64,000 nucleotides of DNA, taken from contig NZ_CP107799.1 in assembly GCF_041431135.1 (NCBI RefSeq), forward strand, positions 5,952,001 to 6,016,000, written 5' to 3'. This stretch comes from Streptomyces sp. NBC_00554 (GTDB lineage: Bacteria > Actinomycetota > Actinomycetes > Streptomycetales > Streptomycetaceae). Both the position numbers and the translations under genes were made by a program. Shown here in pieces: positions 25,246-33,987 of the stretch. The notes beneath the pieces were generated by a model. The model saw only the letters and a program-made list of their open reading frames with translations, made no database searches and was not told the DNA's origin. Each line of letters opens with the position of its first letter. Within the stretch, counting starts at the first letter, position 1.

Positions 25246-26421
25246 ATGCGTACCACCGTCGGGATCATCGGGGCCGGGCCGGCCGGGCTGCTGCTGGCGC
25301 GGCTGCTGCACAACGCGGGGATCGAGTCCGTGGTCCTGGAGAGCCGGGACCGGGCCTATGTGGAGCATCGGCAGCGGGCCGGGATCCTGGAGCAGGGGAC
25401 CGTCGACGTGCTGCGGGCCGCGGGCGCCGGTGAGCGGATGGACCGGGAAGGGCTGCGGCACGACGGGATCGAGCTGCGGTTCGAGGGAAAGCGGCACCGC
25501 GTCGACTTTCCCGGGCTCACCGGGGGCAGCTCCGTGATGGTGTACGCGCAGACCGAGGTGTGCAAGGACCTCATCGCCCTCCAGCTCAAGGAGGGCGGGC
25601 CGCTGCTCTTCGAGGCCGAGGCGCTCGCGGTGGAGGGGGCCGAGAGCGACCGGCCGCGGATCCGGTTCACGCACGAGGGGCGCGAGGACGTGCTCGAGTG
25701 TGACTACGTGGTGGGGTGTGATGGGTTCTGGGGCGTCGCGCGGAACGCCGTACCCGCCGGCCTCTCCCGCGTCTTCGAGCGGACGTACCCTTTCGGCTGG
25801 CTCGGGATCCTCGCCGATGTGGCCCCCTCGCACGACGAGCTCGTCTACGCCCGCCACGACCGCGGCTTCGCCCTGCTGAGCATGCGCTCGCCCACCGTCT
25901 CCCGCCTCTACCTCCAGGTGCCCGAGGGAACGGACGCCGAGGCATGGGGCGACGAGGAGATCTGGGACGAACTGGAGCGGCGGTTCGAGACCGAGGACGG
26001 GTGGCAGCTCGAGCGCGGGCCCATCACCTCCAAGTCCGTCACCCCGATGCGGAGTTACGTCCACGAGCCGATGCGGCACGGGCGGCTCTTCCTCGCCGGT
26101 GACGCCGCGCACATCGTGCCGCCCACCGGCGCCAAGGGGCTCAACCTCGCCGTCGGCGACGTCGTCACCCTCGCCCGCGCCCTGGTCCGGCTCCGGGACA
26201 CCGGATCGGCCGAACTGCTCGACACCTACTCCGAGACCTGCCTGCGCCGCGTCTGGCAGGCCGAGCGGTTCTCGTACGACATGACGACCATGCTGCACCC
26301 CGCCCCCGACGCGACCCCCTTCGAGAACCGCCTCCAGCTCGCCCGGCTGGAACGGGTCGTCGGCTCACGGGCGGCCGAGACGGACCTCGCGGACGGGTAC
26401 ACCGGGTTCCCGCTGGACTGA
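25246..26421 (+). CDS. pobA: 4-hydroxybenzoate 3-monooxygenase
   Basis: The 391-residue class A flavoprotein hydroxylates 4-hydroxybenzoate to protocatechuate using NAD(P)H and O2. It shows an N-terminal FAD fold TVGIIGAGPAGLLLARLL, the family block RQRAGILEQGTVDVLR, the DG motif VVGCDGFWGVAR, and RLFLAGDAAHIVPPTGAKGL with the substrate-side loop. Length fits the family (about 390-395). ATG 25246 is seven bases after GAAGGGG; GTG 25240 is too close to it. No protocatechuate ring-cleavage genes are adjacent. Confidence 0.93.
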   Translation: MRTTVGIIGAGPAGLLLARLLHNAGIESVVLESRDRAYVEHRQRAGILEQGTVDVLRAAGAGERMDREGLRHDGIELRFEGKRHRVDFPGLTGGSSVMVYAQTEVCKDLIALQLKEGGPLLFEAEALAVEGAESDRPRIRFTHEGREDVLECDYVVGCDGFWGVARNAVPAGLSRVFERTYPFGWLGILADVAPSHDELVYARHDRGFALLSMRSPTVSRLYLQVPEGTDAEAWGDEEIWDELERRFETEDGWQLERGPITSKSVTPMRSYVHEPMRHGRLFLAGDAAHIVPPTGAKGLNLAVGDVVTLARALVRLRDTGSAELLDTYSETCLRRVWQAERFSYDMTTMLHPAPDATPFENRLQLARLERVVGSRAAETDLADGYTGFPLD

Positions 26422-26615
26422 AGTGATCATCGGCCGGTCTCGGCCGTGTCCCGGGTTGGTCATGGATTGGGTGCTCCGTCGCAGGGAATGAGGGCAGCAC
26501 GTAGCGTGTTCCGCGTCATGACAAGGGAAAGATCCTCCCCAAGCACTAGGCTCTTTCCTTTGCCTACCTATTACTCTTGAGCCAACGCCACGCACGGTGG
26601 CCATGGAGGAGTGAA
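26422..26615 (+). promoter_or_regulatory. Promoter region of the Bax-inhibitor-1 family gene
   Basis: TAGGCT lies near 26547-26552 and is a candidate -10 box. The remaining sequence up to the GGAGGAG ribosome site is AT-richer than its surroundings. No gene is visible. Confidence 0.35.
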
Positions 26616-27497
26616 ATGAGGAGCAGCAACCCGGTCTTCTCGCGACGGGGGTTCAGCCGCGACAACGGCTACGCGGGATTCAACGCGGCGCCGCAGGCCG
26701 GGGGACCCGCTGTAGGCACGCAGGCCAACCCGTACGCCCAGGGCGGCGCCAACCCCTACGCGCAGAACCCTTACGCGCAGCAGGACCTCCAGCACGGCGC
26801 TCCGCCGCAGGCCCCGGTCTCCACCGGCCGGATGACGATGGACGACGTCGTCATGCGCTCGGCCATGACGCTCGGCACCGTCGCCGTCGGCGCCATCCTG
26901 GCCTGGGCCCTGCTGCCGGTCACCAACACCAGCTTCGGGCTCGCCATCGGCTCCGCCCTCATCGCCTTCGTACTGGCGATGGTGCAGTCCTTCAAGCGCA
27001 AGGCCTCGCCCGCGCTGATCCTCGGTTACGCCGCCTTCGAGGGCGTCTTCCTCGGGGTCATCAGCGAGATGTACAACAGCCGGTGGTCGGGCGCTCCCTT
27101 CCAGGCCGTGCTCGGCACCATGGCGGTGTCCGGCGCGACCCTGCTGATCTACAAGGCGGGCTGGATCCGCGTGACCGCGCGGTACGCGCGCATCGGCATG
27201 GCCATCGCCATCGCCTTCATCGTGGTCATGGCCGTCAACCTGCTGCTGGTCGCCTTCGGTGTCGCCGAGGACGGCGGACTGCGCAGCATGGGCCCGCTGG
27301 GCGCGATCGTCGGCATCATCGCGATCATCCTCGGCGCGTTCTTCCTCACCCTCGACTTCAAGCAGATCGAGGACGGCATCGCGTACGGCGCTCCCCGCGA
27401 GGAAGCCTGGCTGGCCGCGTTCGGCCTGACCATGACCCTCGTGTGGATCTACGTCGAGATGCTGCGGCTGGTCGCCATCTTCAGCGGCGACGACTAG
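26616..27497 (+). CDS. Bax inhibitor-1 / YccA family membrane protein
   Basis: The 293-residue protein has a Gln/Ala/Asn/Tyr-rich cytosolic N-terminus (about 15-70, NPYAQ repeated three times) and then seven likely membrane helices. The family pattern is present, with acidic residues in the last segments (FFLTLDFKQIEDGI and WIYVEMLRL). BI-1 proteins act as pH-sensitive Ca2+ leak channels in some bacteria; the role in Streptomyces is not established. ATG 26616 follows GGAGGAG. Confidence 0.88.
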   Translation: MRSSNPVFSRRGFSRDNGYAGFNAAPQAGGPAVGTQANPYAQGGANPYAQNPYAQQDLQHGAPPQAPVSTGRMTMDDVVMRSAMTLGTVAVGAILAWALLPVTNTSFGLAIGSALIAFVLAMVQSFKRKASPALILGYAAFEGVFLGVISEMYNSRWSGAPFQAVLGTMAVSGATLLIYKAGWIRVTARYARIGMAIAIAFIVVMAVNLLLVAFGVAEDGGLRSMGPLGAIVGIIAIILGAFFLTLDFKQIEDGIAYGAPREEAWLAAFGLTMTLVWIYVEMLRLVAIFSGDD

Positions 27498-27532
27498 TCG
27501 GGCCGCCGGCTCCGGCCGGCATCGACTGACTG

Positions 27533-27567
27533 AAGGGCCCGCGAACCCACCGGTTCGCGGGCCCTTT
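27533..27567 (+). terminator. Intrinsic terminator after the BI-1 family gene
   Basis: GGGCCCGCGAACC (27535-27547) pairs perfectly with GGTTCGCGGGCCC (27552-27564), followed by TTT. Confidence 0.88.
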
Positions 27568-27644
27568 GCCGTGTGCGGATGCCTGCGGTGTCGGATGTCT
27601 ACGGTGTCTGTGGTTCGGATGCCTGTGGTGCCGGTGGTGCGCGC
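27568..27644. repeat. Degenerate GGATGCCTG/GGTGTC repeat
   Basis: GGATGCCTG, GGATGTCT and GGATGCCTG recur with GGTGTC-like spacers between two convergent genes. No coding potential is apparent. Confidence 0.45.
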
Positions 27645-27875
27645 TCAGAGCAGTTTGCGCGCGGCCCTCCTCAGGTCGTACTCGTGAATGATCGCCTTGG
27701 CGTGGCCGTACGCGAGGTCGTGCTCGGCGCGGAGCCAGCTGACCTTTTCCTCGAAGCGGAAGAGCGCGGGGCCTTCATCGACGGTGCGCAGCCAGTCGGA
27801 GATCTCACGACCGGTGCAATGGGGGATGCGGGCGAGCAGGTTGCGATGGGTCTCCTGGGAGAACACTTGGGACAT
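27645..27875 (-). CDS. Small DUF4287-type protein
   Basis: The 76-residue protein (MSQVFSQETHRNLLARIPHC at its start) has the small helical pattern of DUF4287 proteins, including TGREISDWLRTV and WLRAEHDLAYGHAKAI. Function unknown. ATG 27875 follows CCGGAGG; the longer frame start at 27917 lacks a ribosome site. Confidence 0.75.
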   Translation of the reverse strand: MSQVFSQETHRNLLARIPHCTGREISDWLRTVDEGPALFRFEEKVSWLRAEHDLAYGHAKAIIHEYDLRRAARKLL

Positions 27876-27943
27876 CGGCGCCTCCGGACGCAATGGGGAT
27901 GTAAGCCGGTCCTTCACGCCACCGTGCCTGAGGGTTGGGTTGT

Positions 27944-27979
27944 TGGCAACAGTCCTGCCGCGGCGCGTACGCTCGCCGC
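27944..27979 (+). promoter_or_regulatory. Well-formed promoter for a leaderless gene
   Basis: TTGGCA (27944-27949), an 18-base spacer and TACGCT (27968-27973) put the transcription start at about the GTG at 27980, with no room for a ribosome site. Confidence 0.6.
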
Positions 27980-28291
27980 GTGCTTGATACGACGTCTTTG
28001 ACCCGTGCCGTGGATCACTTCGCCGACCGGTTGCGGGCCGCGCCGCAGAGCCGGCTGCAGCGGGGGGCTGCCGCCGAGGCGCTGGGTCTGGCCAGGGAGT
28101 TGGCCCTGTGGACCCAGCGTGTGGAGGACCCGTCCGGGGAGCCTCGCGAGATGCCCGACGCGGGCATGTTCGCCGCCGCCGATCAAATCACCGTCGCCGC
28201 GCACGATTTGGCGCTCGTACTGAAAGACGAGCGGGAGCTCGCGGAAGCGGTGCGGCTTGTGGCGGAGGCGCAGAAACGCGCCGGGGTCTGA
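27980..28291 (+). CDS. Small hypothetical helical protein
   Basis: The 103-residue product begins MLDTTSLTRAVDHFADRLRA and is predicted to be all helix, with alternating Ala/Leu and charged residues and no membrane segment or Cys. The GTG at 27980 sits where transcription should begin from the promoter upstream, so it is probably leaderless. I do not recognise a family. Confidence 0.7.
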   Translation: MLDTTSLTRAVDHFADRLRAAPQSRLQRGAAAEALGLARELALWTQRVEDPSGEPREMPDAGMFAAADQITVAAHDLALVLKDERELAEAVRLVAEAQKRAGV

Positions 28292-28312
28292 TCGACTCCG
28301 GCGCGCTGTGTT

Positions 28313-28372
28313 TTCACCGCGGGTGGTTCGTGGCTGGTCGCGCAGTTCCCCGCGCCCCTTACGGGGCGCTTC
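28313..28372. repeat. Streptomyces dispersed repeat with short hairpin
   Basis: The tract GGCTGGTCGCGCAGTTCCCC followed by GCGCCCCTTACGGGGCGC is a sequence I remember occurring many times in Streptomyces intergenic DNA. GCGCCCC and GGGGCGC form a 7-base stem with a 4-base loop, and it can act as a terminator for the convergent genes. Confidence 0.65.
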
Positions 28373-29163
28373 TACAGCGACGCTATGACTCGGTCCGCCA
28401 GGATGTACACGTTCTCCTCGCCGCACGCGAACGTCAGTGCGTACGCGCCCGATACGCCGGAGCCGCCGAGGAGGACCGGGGCGGCGCCCGCGCGCAGGGC
28501 CGCGGCCAGTTGCTCCGCGGTCTCGCGGTGGCCCGGGGTCATGCACAGGGTCGTACCGTCGGCGAAGACGTAGACGTCGAGGGTGCCGAGGGGGCCGGGG
28601 CGGACGTCCGCCAGCTCCGTGCGGGACTCGGCGAGTTCCTCCAGGCAGGCCACCGTGCGGTCATGGTCGTTCACTACAGGTGACTGGACCGGTACGAAGT
28701 CCGGGTGGGACGGGTGGCGGCGGCGGGCCGCGGCCAGTTCGGGGGAGTCGCCGGCGAACTCCTCGGCGTCCAGGCCAGGCTCGGTCACCGGCTCCAGGTA
28801 CTCGAGGCCGATGAAGTCCGAGTGGCGCGGCAGGAACGGTTCGCTGTCGGGCAGACCGAGCAGGGAGGGCATGTCAGAGGCGTCACGCGCCTCCTGGGCG
28901 GCCCAGAACGCCCGCGCCTCGGCAAGCTCCCGCTCCCGCTCCTCGGCGAGCGCCTCGGCCACTGCGGCGCGTATCTCGTCCGTGTCCGTGGCCGCGCGGG
29001 CGGCGGGCACGAGGCCTCGCGCGGCCGTGGCACGGTTCGCGGCGAGTTCGGTGTGCAGGGCCGCGACCTGCCGGCGCAGCCCGTTAAGGGTGCGCAGAAC
29101 GGCGACGCCCACGGCCGCGGTGGCGGCCGTGGTGAGCAGCAAAGCAATCGGCATGGCGCTCAC
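28372..29163 (-). CDS. Membrane-anchored protein of unknown function
   Basis: The 263-residue protein has one N-terminal membrane helix (about 4-24). A coiled-coil-like charged stretch follows (about 28-95, rich in Glu/Arg/Ala), then a Pro/Asp-rich linker and a compact C-terminal domain with LDVYVFADGTTLCMTPG and GGSGVSGAYALTF. A small cytosolic sensor-like C-terminus is possible, but I recognise no family. GTG 29163 follows GGGAG. Confidence 0.7.
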   Translation of the reverse strand: MSAMPIALLLTTAATAAVGVAVLRTLNGLRRQVAALHTELAANRATAARGLVPAARAATDTDEIRAAVAEALAEERERELAEARAFWAAQEARDASDMPSLLGLPDSEPFLPRHSDFIGLEYLEPVTEPGLDAEEFAGDSPELAAARRRHPSHPDFVPVQSPVVNDHDRTVACLEELAESRTELADVRPGPLGTLDVYVFADGTTLCMTPGHRETAEQLAAALRAGAAPVLLGGSGVSGAYALTFACGEENVYILADRVIASL

Positions 29164-29361
29164 TGACGTACTCCCGGTTCAAAGTCGACCCCCGACTTCC
29201 TACATCAGCTTGAAGGGCGAACCATCCCGCTGTCAGTGCGTAACGTCACGAAAGGGACAGGACTTTGGGCCCGGGGTTTAGTTGCGTAGCGGCTCTGACC
29301 TGCGTAAATCGCTCTCCAGGGGGAGATAGGTCACATCTTGGGGGGGATTGGATCACAAATC

Positions 29362-29395
29362 GGCCCAGATCCCTGTGGTTGCTGGGATCTGGGCC
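29362..29395. terminator. Hairpin terminator downstream of the thiolase gene
   Basis: GGCCCAGATCCC (29362-29373) pairs perfectly with GGGATCTGGGCC (29384-29395), 42 bases beyond the thiolase stop on the minus strand. Confidence 0.8.
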
Positions 29396-29437
29396 AGTTC
29401 GGTCACGCTGGGTTCAACTCCCGTGACAGGAGCGGTA

Positions 29438-30658
29438 CTAGCTGAGGCGCTCGATGACCATCGCCATGCCCTGGCCGCCGCCGACGCACATCGTCTCCAG
29501 GCCGAACTGCTTGTCGTGGAACTGGAGGCTGTTGATGAGCGTGCCGGTGATGCGGGCGCCGGTCATGCCGAAGGGGTGGCCGACGGCGATGGCGCCGCCG
29601 TTCACATTCAGCTTGTCCAGCGGGATGTTCAGGTCGCGGTAGCTCGGGATCACCTGGGCGGCGAAGGCCTCGTTGATCTCGAACAGGTCGATGTCGTCGA
29701 CGGTCAGGCCCGCGCGCTTCAGGGCCTGCTTCGACGCCTCCACCGGGCCGAGGCCCATGATCTCGGGGGAGAGGCCGGTGACGCCGGTCGAGACGATCCG
29801 GGCCAGCGGGGTCAGGCCGAGCTCGCGGGCCTTGGTGTCCGACATGATCACGAGGGCGGCGGCGCCGTCGTTCAGGGGGCAGCAGTTGCCGGCGGTGACG
29901 AGTCCGTCGGGGCGGAAGACCGGCTTGAGGCCCTGTACGCCTTCGAGGGTGACGCCGGCGCGGGGGCCGTCGTCCTTGGCGACGACCGTGCCGTCCGGCG
30001 TCGTGACCGGGGTGATCTCCCGCTCCCAGAAGCCGTTCTTGATGGCTTCCTCGGCGAGGTTCTGCGAGCGGACGCCGAACTCGTCCATGTCCTGGCGGGT
30101 GACGCCCTTGATGCGGGCCAGGTTCTCGGCGGTCTGGCCCATCGCGATGTACGCGTCCGGGACGAGGCCGTCCTCGCGCGGGTCGTGCCAGGTCGCGCCC
30201 TCGCTGGCGGCGACCGCGGCGGTGCGGGCCACGGCCTCGGCGAAGAAGGGGTTCTGGGTCTCGGGGAGGCCGTCGCTGGAGCCCTTGATGCTGCGCGACA
30301 CCATCTCGACGCCCGCCGAGATGAAGACGTCGCCCTCGCCCGCCTTGATGGCGTGCAGGGCCATGCGGCTCGTCTGCAGCGACGAGGAACAGTAACGGGT
30401 GATGGTGCACCCCGGGAGGTGGTCCATGCCCATCTGCACGGCCACGATGCGGCCGAGGTTGTAGCCCTGCTCGCCGCCGGGGAGGCCGCAGCCGAGCATC
30501 AGGTCGTCGATGTCCTTCGGGTCCAGCTCGGGGACCTTGGCGAGGGCGGCCTCGATGATCGTGGCGGTCAGGTCGTCGGGGCGGATGTCCTTCAGGGAGC
30601 CCTTGAAGGCGCGGCCGATCGGGGAGCGGGTGGCTGAGACGATCACGGCTTCGGGCAT
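29438..30658 (-). CDS. Acetyl-CoA C-acyltransferase (thiolase)
   Basis: The 406-residue thiolase has nucleophile Cys90 in ITRYCSSSLQT, the substrate-side motif NEAFAAQ, catalytic His in GGAIAVGHPFGMTGAR, and the second catalytic Cys in MCVGGGQGM near the end. It condenses or cleaves acyl-CoA in beta-oxidation or acetoacetyl-CoA formation; the sequence alone does not separate these. The start ATG 30658 follows GGAGCC. The longer frame start at 30730 lacks support. No beta-oxidation partner is adjacent. Confidence 0.92.
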   Translation of the reverse strand: MPEAVIVSATRSPIGRAFKGSLKDIRPDDLTATIIEAALAKVPELDPKDIDDLMLGCGLPGGEQGYNLGRIVAVQMGMDHLPGCTITRYCSSSLQTSRMALHAIKAGEGDVFISAGVEMVSRSIKGSSDGLPETQNPFFAEAVARTAAVAASEGATWHDPREDGLVPDAYIAMGQTAENLARIKGVTRQDMDEFGVRSQNLAEEAIKNGFWEREITPVTTPDGTVVAKDDGPRAGVTLEGVQGLKPVFRPDGLVTAGNCCPLNDGAAALVIMSDTKARELGLTPLARIVSTGVTGLSPEIMGLGPVEASKQALKRAGLTVDDIDLFEINEAFAAQVIPSYRDLNIPLDKLNVNGGAIAVGHPFGMTGARITGTLINSLQFHDKQFGLETMCVGGGQGMAMVIERLS

Positions 30659-31037
30659 CGACGGCTCCATTGGCGTACGGGGGTTGGCATGGCTGAGTGG
30701 GAAGTTACCCGTACGTACCGTCGGGGTCACGGCTGTGGGGGTGTGACTCCGGACGCACTTTCTAAGCGCTTGCTTTTTTCTGGCGTGGGCGCCCTTTGCA
30801 TCGGGGGGTGCGGCCAGCTGTTTTCGCCCCCTCCGCCCCTACCCGTCCCGTTCCTGGGGGCTCCGCCCCCAGACCCCCGTATCGCGCTGACGCGCTCGTC
30901 CTCAAACGCCGGACGGGCTAAAAACTTCTAGCCCCGCCCGGCACAATCCAGCCCCTCCGGCGTTTGAGGAGCGGGGTCTGGGGCGGAGCCCCAGGAACAA
31001 GGGACGGGTAGGGGCGGAGGGGGCGAAAAACTGCCCC
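30659..31037. repeat. Large nested inverted repeat, a Streptomyces dispersed element
   Basis: TTTTCGCCCCCTCCGCCCCT (30821-30840) and the following bases to about 30877 are matched by the complement at about 30975-31030. Inside, TCCTCAAACGCCGGA (30899-30913) is the exact complement of TCCGGCGTTTGAGGA (30956-30970). The whole 210-base unit can fold into one long arm. The phrase GCGGGGTCTGGGGCGGAGCC is one I remember as repeated many times in Streptomyces genomes. It follows the SGNH hydrolase gene (minus strand). The rest of this gap, 30659-30820, holds the thiolase promoter region and no gene. Confidence 0.8.
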
Positions 31038-32060
31038 TTACGTCGACGGCGCCGGGGCCGGGTCCGTTGCCGGGACGCGGCGTCGGCGGCGGCGTTTCAG
31101 GAGGGCCCAGGGGCCGCGGGGGCCCGTGGGCATGGCGGCCGTGACCTCGGTGCCGGGCTCGGAGGCGGCCTCCGCGGCCGCACGGGCGACCGGCAGGAAG
31201 CCCTCGCGGCGCGAGGCGTCCGGACGCTCGTCCTCCGCAGGCCAGAGGTTGAGGGCCGCGCAGACCGTGGGGAGCAGGGCCATCGCGGCGGTGGCGTACC
31301 CCTCCGCCGAGGGGTGGTAGTTGTCGGGGCCGAACAGCTCCCGAGGGTTCGCCTCGAACTCGGGGCCGAGAAGGTCGCCCAGCGAGACCGTGCGGCCGCC
31401 CTGCTCGACCGTACCGATCGTCTGCGCCGCGGCGAGCTGCCGCGAGGCCCGCCGCGCCAGCCAGCGCAACGGCTGCTGCACCTGCTCGACCGTCCCCAGG
31501 TCGGGACAGGTACCCACCACGACCTCCGCACCGGCCGTACGCAGCCGCCGTACCGCCGATGACAGGTGGCGTACGGAACGCGTCGGCGGCATCCGGTGCG
31601 TCACATCGTTCGCGCCGATCATGATCACGCAGATGTCGGGCACCCGGGAGGTGTCCGAGAGGGCCAGCCCCACCTGGCGGTCCAGGTCGTCCGACTGCGC
31701 CCCGGGCAGCGCCACGTTGCTCAGCTCCACCGGACGTTCGGCGACCGCCGCGAGCCCGGACGCGATGAGCGCGCCGGGAGTCTGCCGGGCCCGGTGCACA
31801 CCCTGGCCCGCGGCCGTGGAGTCACCGAGCATGGTCAGCCGCAGCGGCGGACCGTCCTGCCCGGCGTACCCGTACCCGTACAGGCCCTCTCCGCGCGGTG
31901 CGTGCGGCGTGTGTCCGTTGCCCACCACGCGTTTCGCCATCTGCACCTCGGCAAGGAGCAGACCGATCGCGGCCGCGCCCACCAGACCGATCCCGCCGCC
32001 GCCGTACGCCGCGCCCGCCGCGATCCGGCGTGCCACCCTCGCCCTAGACAAGCCCGCCAT
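31038..32060 (-). CDS. SGNH/GDSL-family hydrolase with N-terminal membrane anchor
   Basis: The 340-residue protein has an uncleaved-looking hydrophobic segment (about 13-37) and then an SGNH esterase domain. Block I is LTMLGDSTAAGQG with nucleophile Ser, the block II Gly is in LPGAQSDDL, block III is IGANDVT, and block V is DNYHPSAEGY with the catalytic Asp/His. A basic C-terminal tail (LLKRRRRRRV) follows. It is probably an esterase or lipase at the membrane surface. ATG 32060 is used; ATG 32081, which itself contains the AGGAGG, is an alternative. Confidence 0.85.
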   Translation of the reverse strand: MAGLSRARVARRIAAGAAYGGGGIGLVGAAAIGLLLAEVQMAKRVVGNGHTPHAPRGEGLYGYGYAGQDGPPLRLTMLGDSTAAGQGVHRARQTPGALIASGLAAVAERPVELSNVALPGAQSDDLDRQVGLALSDTSRVPDICVIMIGANDVTHRMPPTRSVRHLSSAVRRLRTAGAEVVVGTCPDLGTVEQVQQPLRWLARRASRQLAAAQTIGTVEQGGRTVSLGDLLGPEFEANPRELFGPDNYHPSAEGYATAAMALLPTVCAALNLWPAEDERPDASRREGFLPVARAAAEAASEPGTEVTAAMPTGPRGPWALLKRRRRRRVPATDPAPAPST

Positions 32061-32203
32061 GTGCCGCCGCCACCTCCTCATAGCCGTACATCCAGTGCTT
32101 GCCCCGTGAAGGCCGTCCCCCAATCTCAACTGTGCGTGAACGGTCATCCGACGCCTTACGCTGACGGAACCATCCCTCTTGAAACACAGCTCCGGAGACA
32201 ACG

Positions 32204-33598
32204 GTGCAATTCCACGACTCGATGATCAGCCTCGTCGGCAACACCCCGCTGGTGAGGCTCAACAACGTGACCGCAGGTATCCAGGCGACGGTCCTGGCGA
32301 AGGTTGAGTACTTCAACCCCGGCGGGTCTGTGAAGGACCGCATCGCCCTGCGCATGATCGAGGCCGCGGAGGAGAGCGGCGCCCTCAAGCCGGGGGGCAC
32401 GATCGTCGAGCCGACCAGTGGAAACACGGGAGTTGGGCTCGCCATCGTGGCGCAGACGAAGGGGTACAAGTGCATCTTCGTGTGCCCCGACAAGGTGAGC
32501 ACCGACAAGATCAATGTGCTCCGGGCGTACGGGGCCGAGGTCGTCGTCTGCCCCACCGCCGTCGACCCCGAGCACCCGGACTCGTACTACAACGTCTCCG
32601 ACCGGCTGGTGCGTGAGACGCCCGGCGCGTGGAAGCCCGACCAGTACTCCAACCCGAACAATCCCCTCTCGCACTATCACTCCACCGGCCCCGAGCTGTG
32701 GGAGCAGACGGAGGGGCGGATCACCCACTTCGTGGCGGGCGTCGGCACCGGCGGCACGATCTCCGGGACCGGGCGGTACCTGAAGGACGTCAGCGACGGC
32801 AAGGTGCAGGTCGTGGGCGCCGACCCCGAGGGGTCCGTGTACTCCGGCGGCTCCGGGCGGCCGTACCTGGTCGAGGGCGTGGGCGAGGACTTCTGGCCCA
32901 CCGCGTACGACCGGACCGTGGCCGACGAGATCGTCGCCGTGTCCGACAAGGACTCCTTCCAGATGACGCGCCGGCTCGCGAAGGAAGAGGGGCTGCTCGT
33001 CGGCGGGTCCTGCGGCATGGCCGTCGTGGCCGCGCTGCGGGTGGCGGAGCGGCTCGGGCCCGACGACGTCGTGGTCGTCCTGCTGCCCGACAGCGGGCGC
33101 GGATACCTCAGCAAGATCTTCAACGACGAGTGGATGGCCGACTACGGGTTCCTGGAGGACTCGGGTCCCAACGCGCGCGTCGCCGACGTCCTCGACGACA
33201 AGGAGCACGGCCACATCCCCTCCCTCGTCCACATGCACCCGGAGGAGACGGTCGGCGAGGCGATCGAGGTGCTGCGCGAGTACGGCGTCTCGCAGATGCC
33301 GATCGTGAAGCCGGGCGCCGGGCACCCGGACGTGATGGCCGCCGAGGTCATCGGGTCCGTCGTCGAACGGGAGCTGCTCGACGCGCTGTTCACCAAGCGG
33401 GCCTCCCTGGAGGACCCGCTGGAGAAGCACATGTCGGCGCCGCTGCCGCAGGTCGGTTCCGGTGAGCCGGTCGGGGACCTGATGACCGTGCTCGGCGCTG
33501 CCGACGCCGCGATCGTCCTGGTCGAGGGCAAGCCCACCGGGGTCGTCAGCCGCCAGGACCTGCTGTCCTTCCTCGCCAAGGGCGGGGCCAGGAAGTAA
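32204..33598 (+). CDS. Cystathionine beta-synthase
   Basis: The 464-residue PLP enzyme condenses serine and homocysteine to cystathionine in reverse transsulfuration. The PLP lysine is K44 in GGSVKDRIALRM. PTSGNTGVGLA and GVGTGGTISGTGRYL bind substrate and phosphate. Two C-terminal CBS domains (about 340-455, with the characteristic VVSRQDLLSFL end) can bind adenosyl ligands. GTG 32204 follows CCGGAG. The gene is divergent from the SGNH hydrolase. No cystathionine gamma-lyase is adjacent. Confidence 0.92.
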   Translation: MQFHDSMISLVGNTPLVRLNNVTAGIQATVLAKVEYFNPGGSVKDRIALRMIEAAEESGALKPGGTIVEPTSGNTGVGLAIVAQTKGYKCIFVCPDKVSTDKINVLRAYGAEVVVCPTAVDPEHPDSYYNVSDRLVRETPGAWKPDQYSNPNNPLSHYHSTGPELWEQTEGRITHFVAGVGTGGTISGTGRYLKDVSDGKVQVVGADPEGSVYSGGSGRPYLVEGVGEDFWPTAYDRTVADEIVAVSDKDSFQMTRRLAKEEGLLVGGSCGMAVVAALRVAERLGPDDVVVVLLPDSGRGYLSKIFNDEWMADYGFLEDSGPNARVADVLDDKEHGHIPSLVHMHPEETVGEAIEVLREYGVSQMPIVKPGAGHPDVMAAEVIGSVVERELLDALFTKRASLEDPLEKHMSAPLPQVGSGEPVGDLMTVLGAADAAIVLVEGKPTGVVSRQDLLSFLAKGGARK

Positions 33599-33987
33599 GA
33601 GTGGCCGGTTGTCCGGGGCCGAGCTGCGAGAAATCCTCTGAACGGCGGTTTCGGCGGGGAACTTCGCGGAAGTGGTACGAGCGTGTCACGTCCGCGCAGC
33701 ACCCGCTTAACACGGGTCCGGCACATTAGTGGGTGTCGGCAAGGGCGGGAGCGGCTCCCCGCCCCGGCCGGCACCGAAAACGGCGTCAAGGACCTCCGGA
33801 GCGGCTCCCGGACCTCCATGGACGCCACGGACGCGTACGCCTGGCCCTGACCCGGCACGCGTCCCTCGCGGGGACCGCCGTCGTCCCGCCCCCCGGTATC
33901 GGGGGTGCGGCGGTCCCCGCGCAAGACCTCGAAGGGCCCGGCACCCACCAAGGTGCCGGGCCCTTCACACGTGTTCGTCCGGCTCTT
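33599..33987. terminator. Convergent gap with two strong hairpins
   Basis: GCGGGGACCGCCG (33868-33880) pairs with CGGCGGTCCCCGC (33908-33920), and the interval contains a second inner stem CCCCC/GGGGG. GAAGGGCCCGGCACC (33931-33945) pairs with GGTGCCGGGCCCTTC (33952-33966). The second is a standard bidirectional terminator for the flanking convergent genes. The first 260 bases hold no credible gene. Confidence 0.8.
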
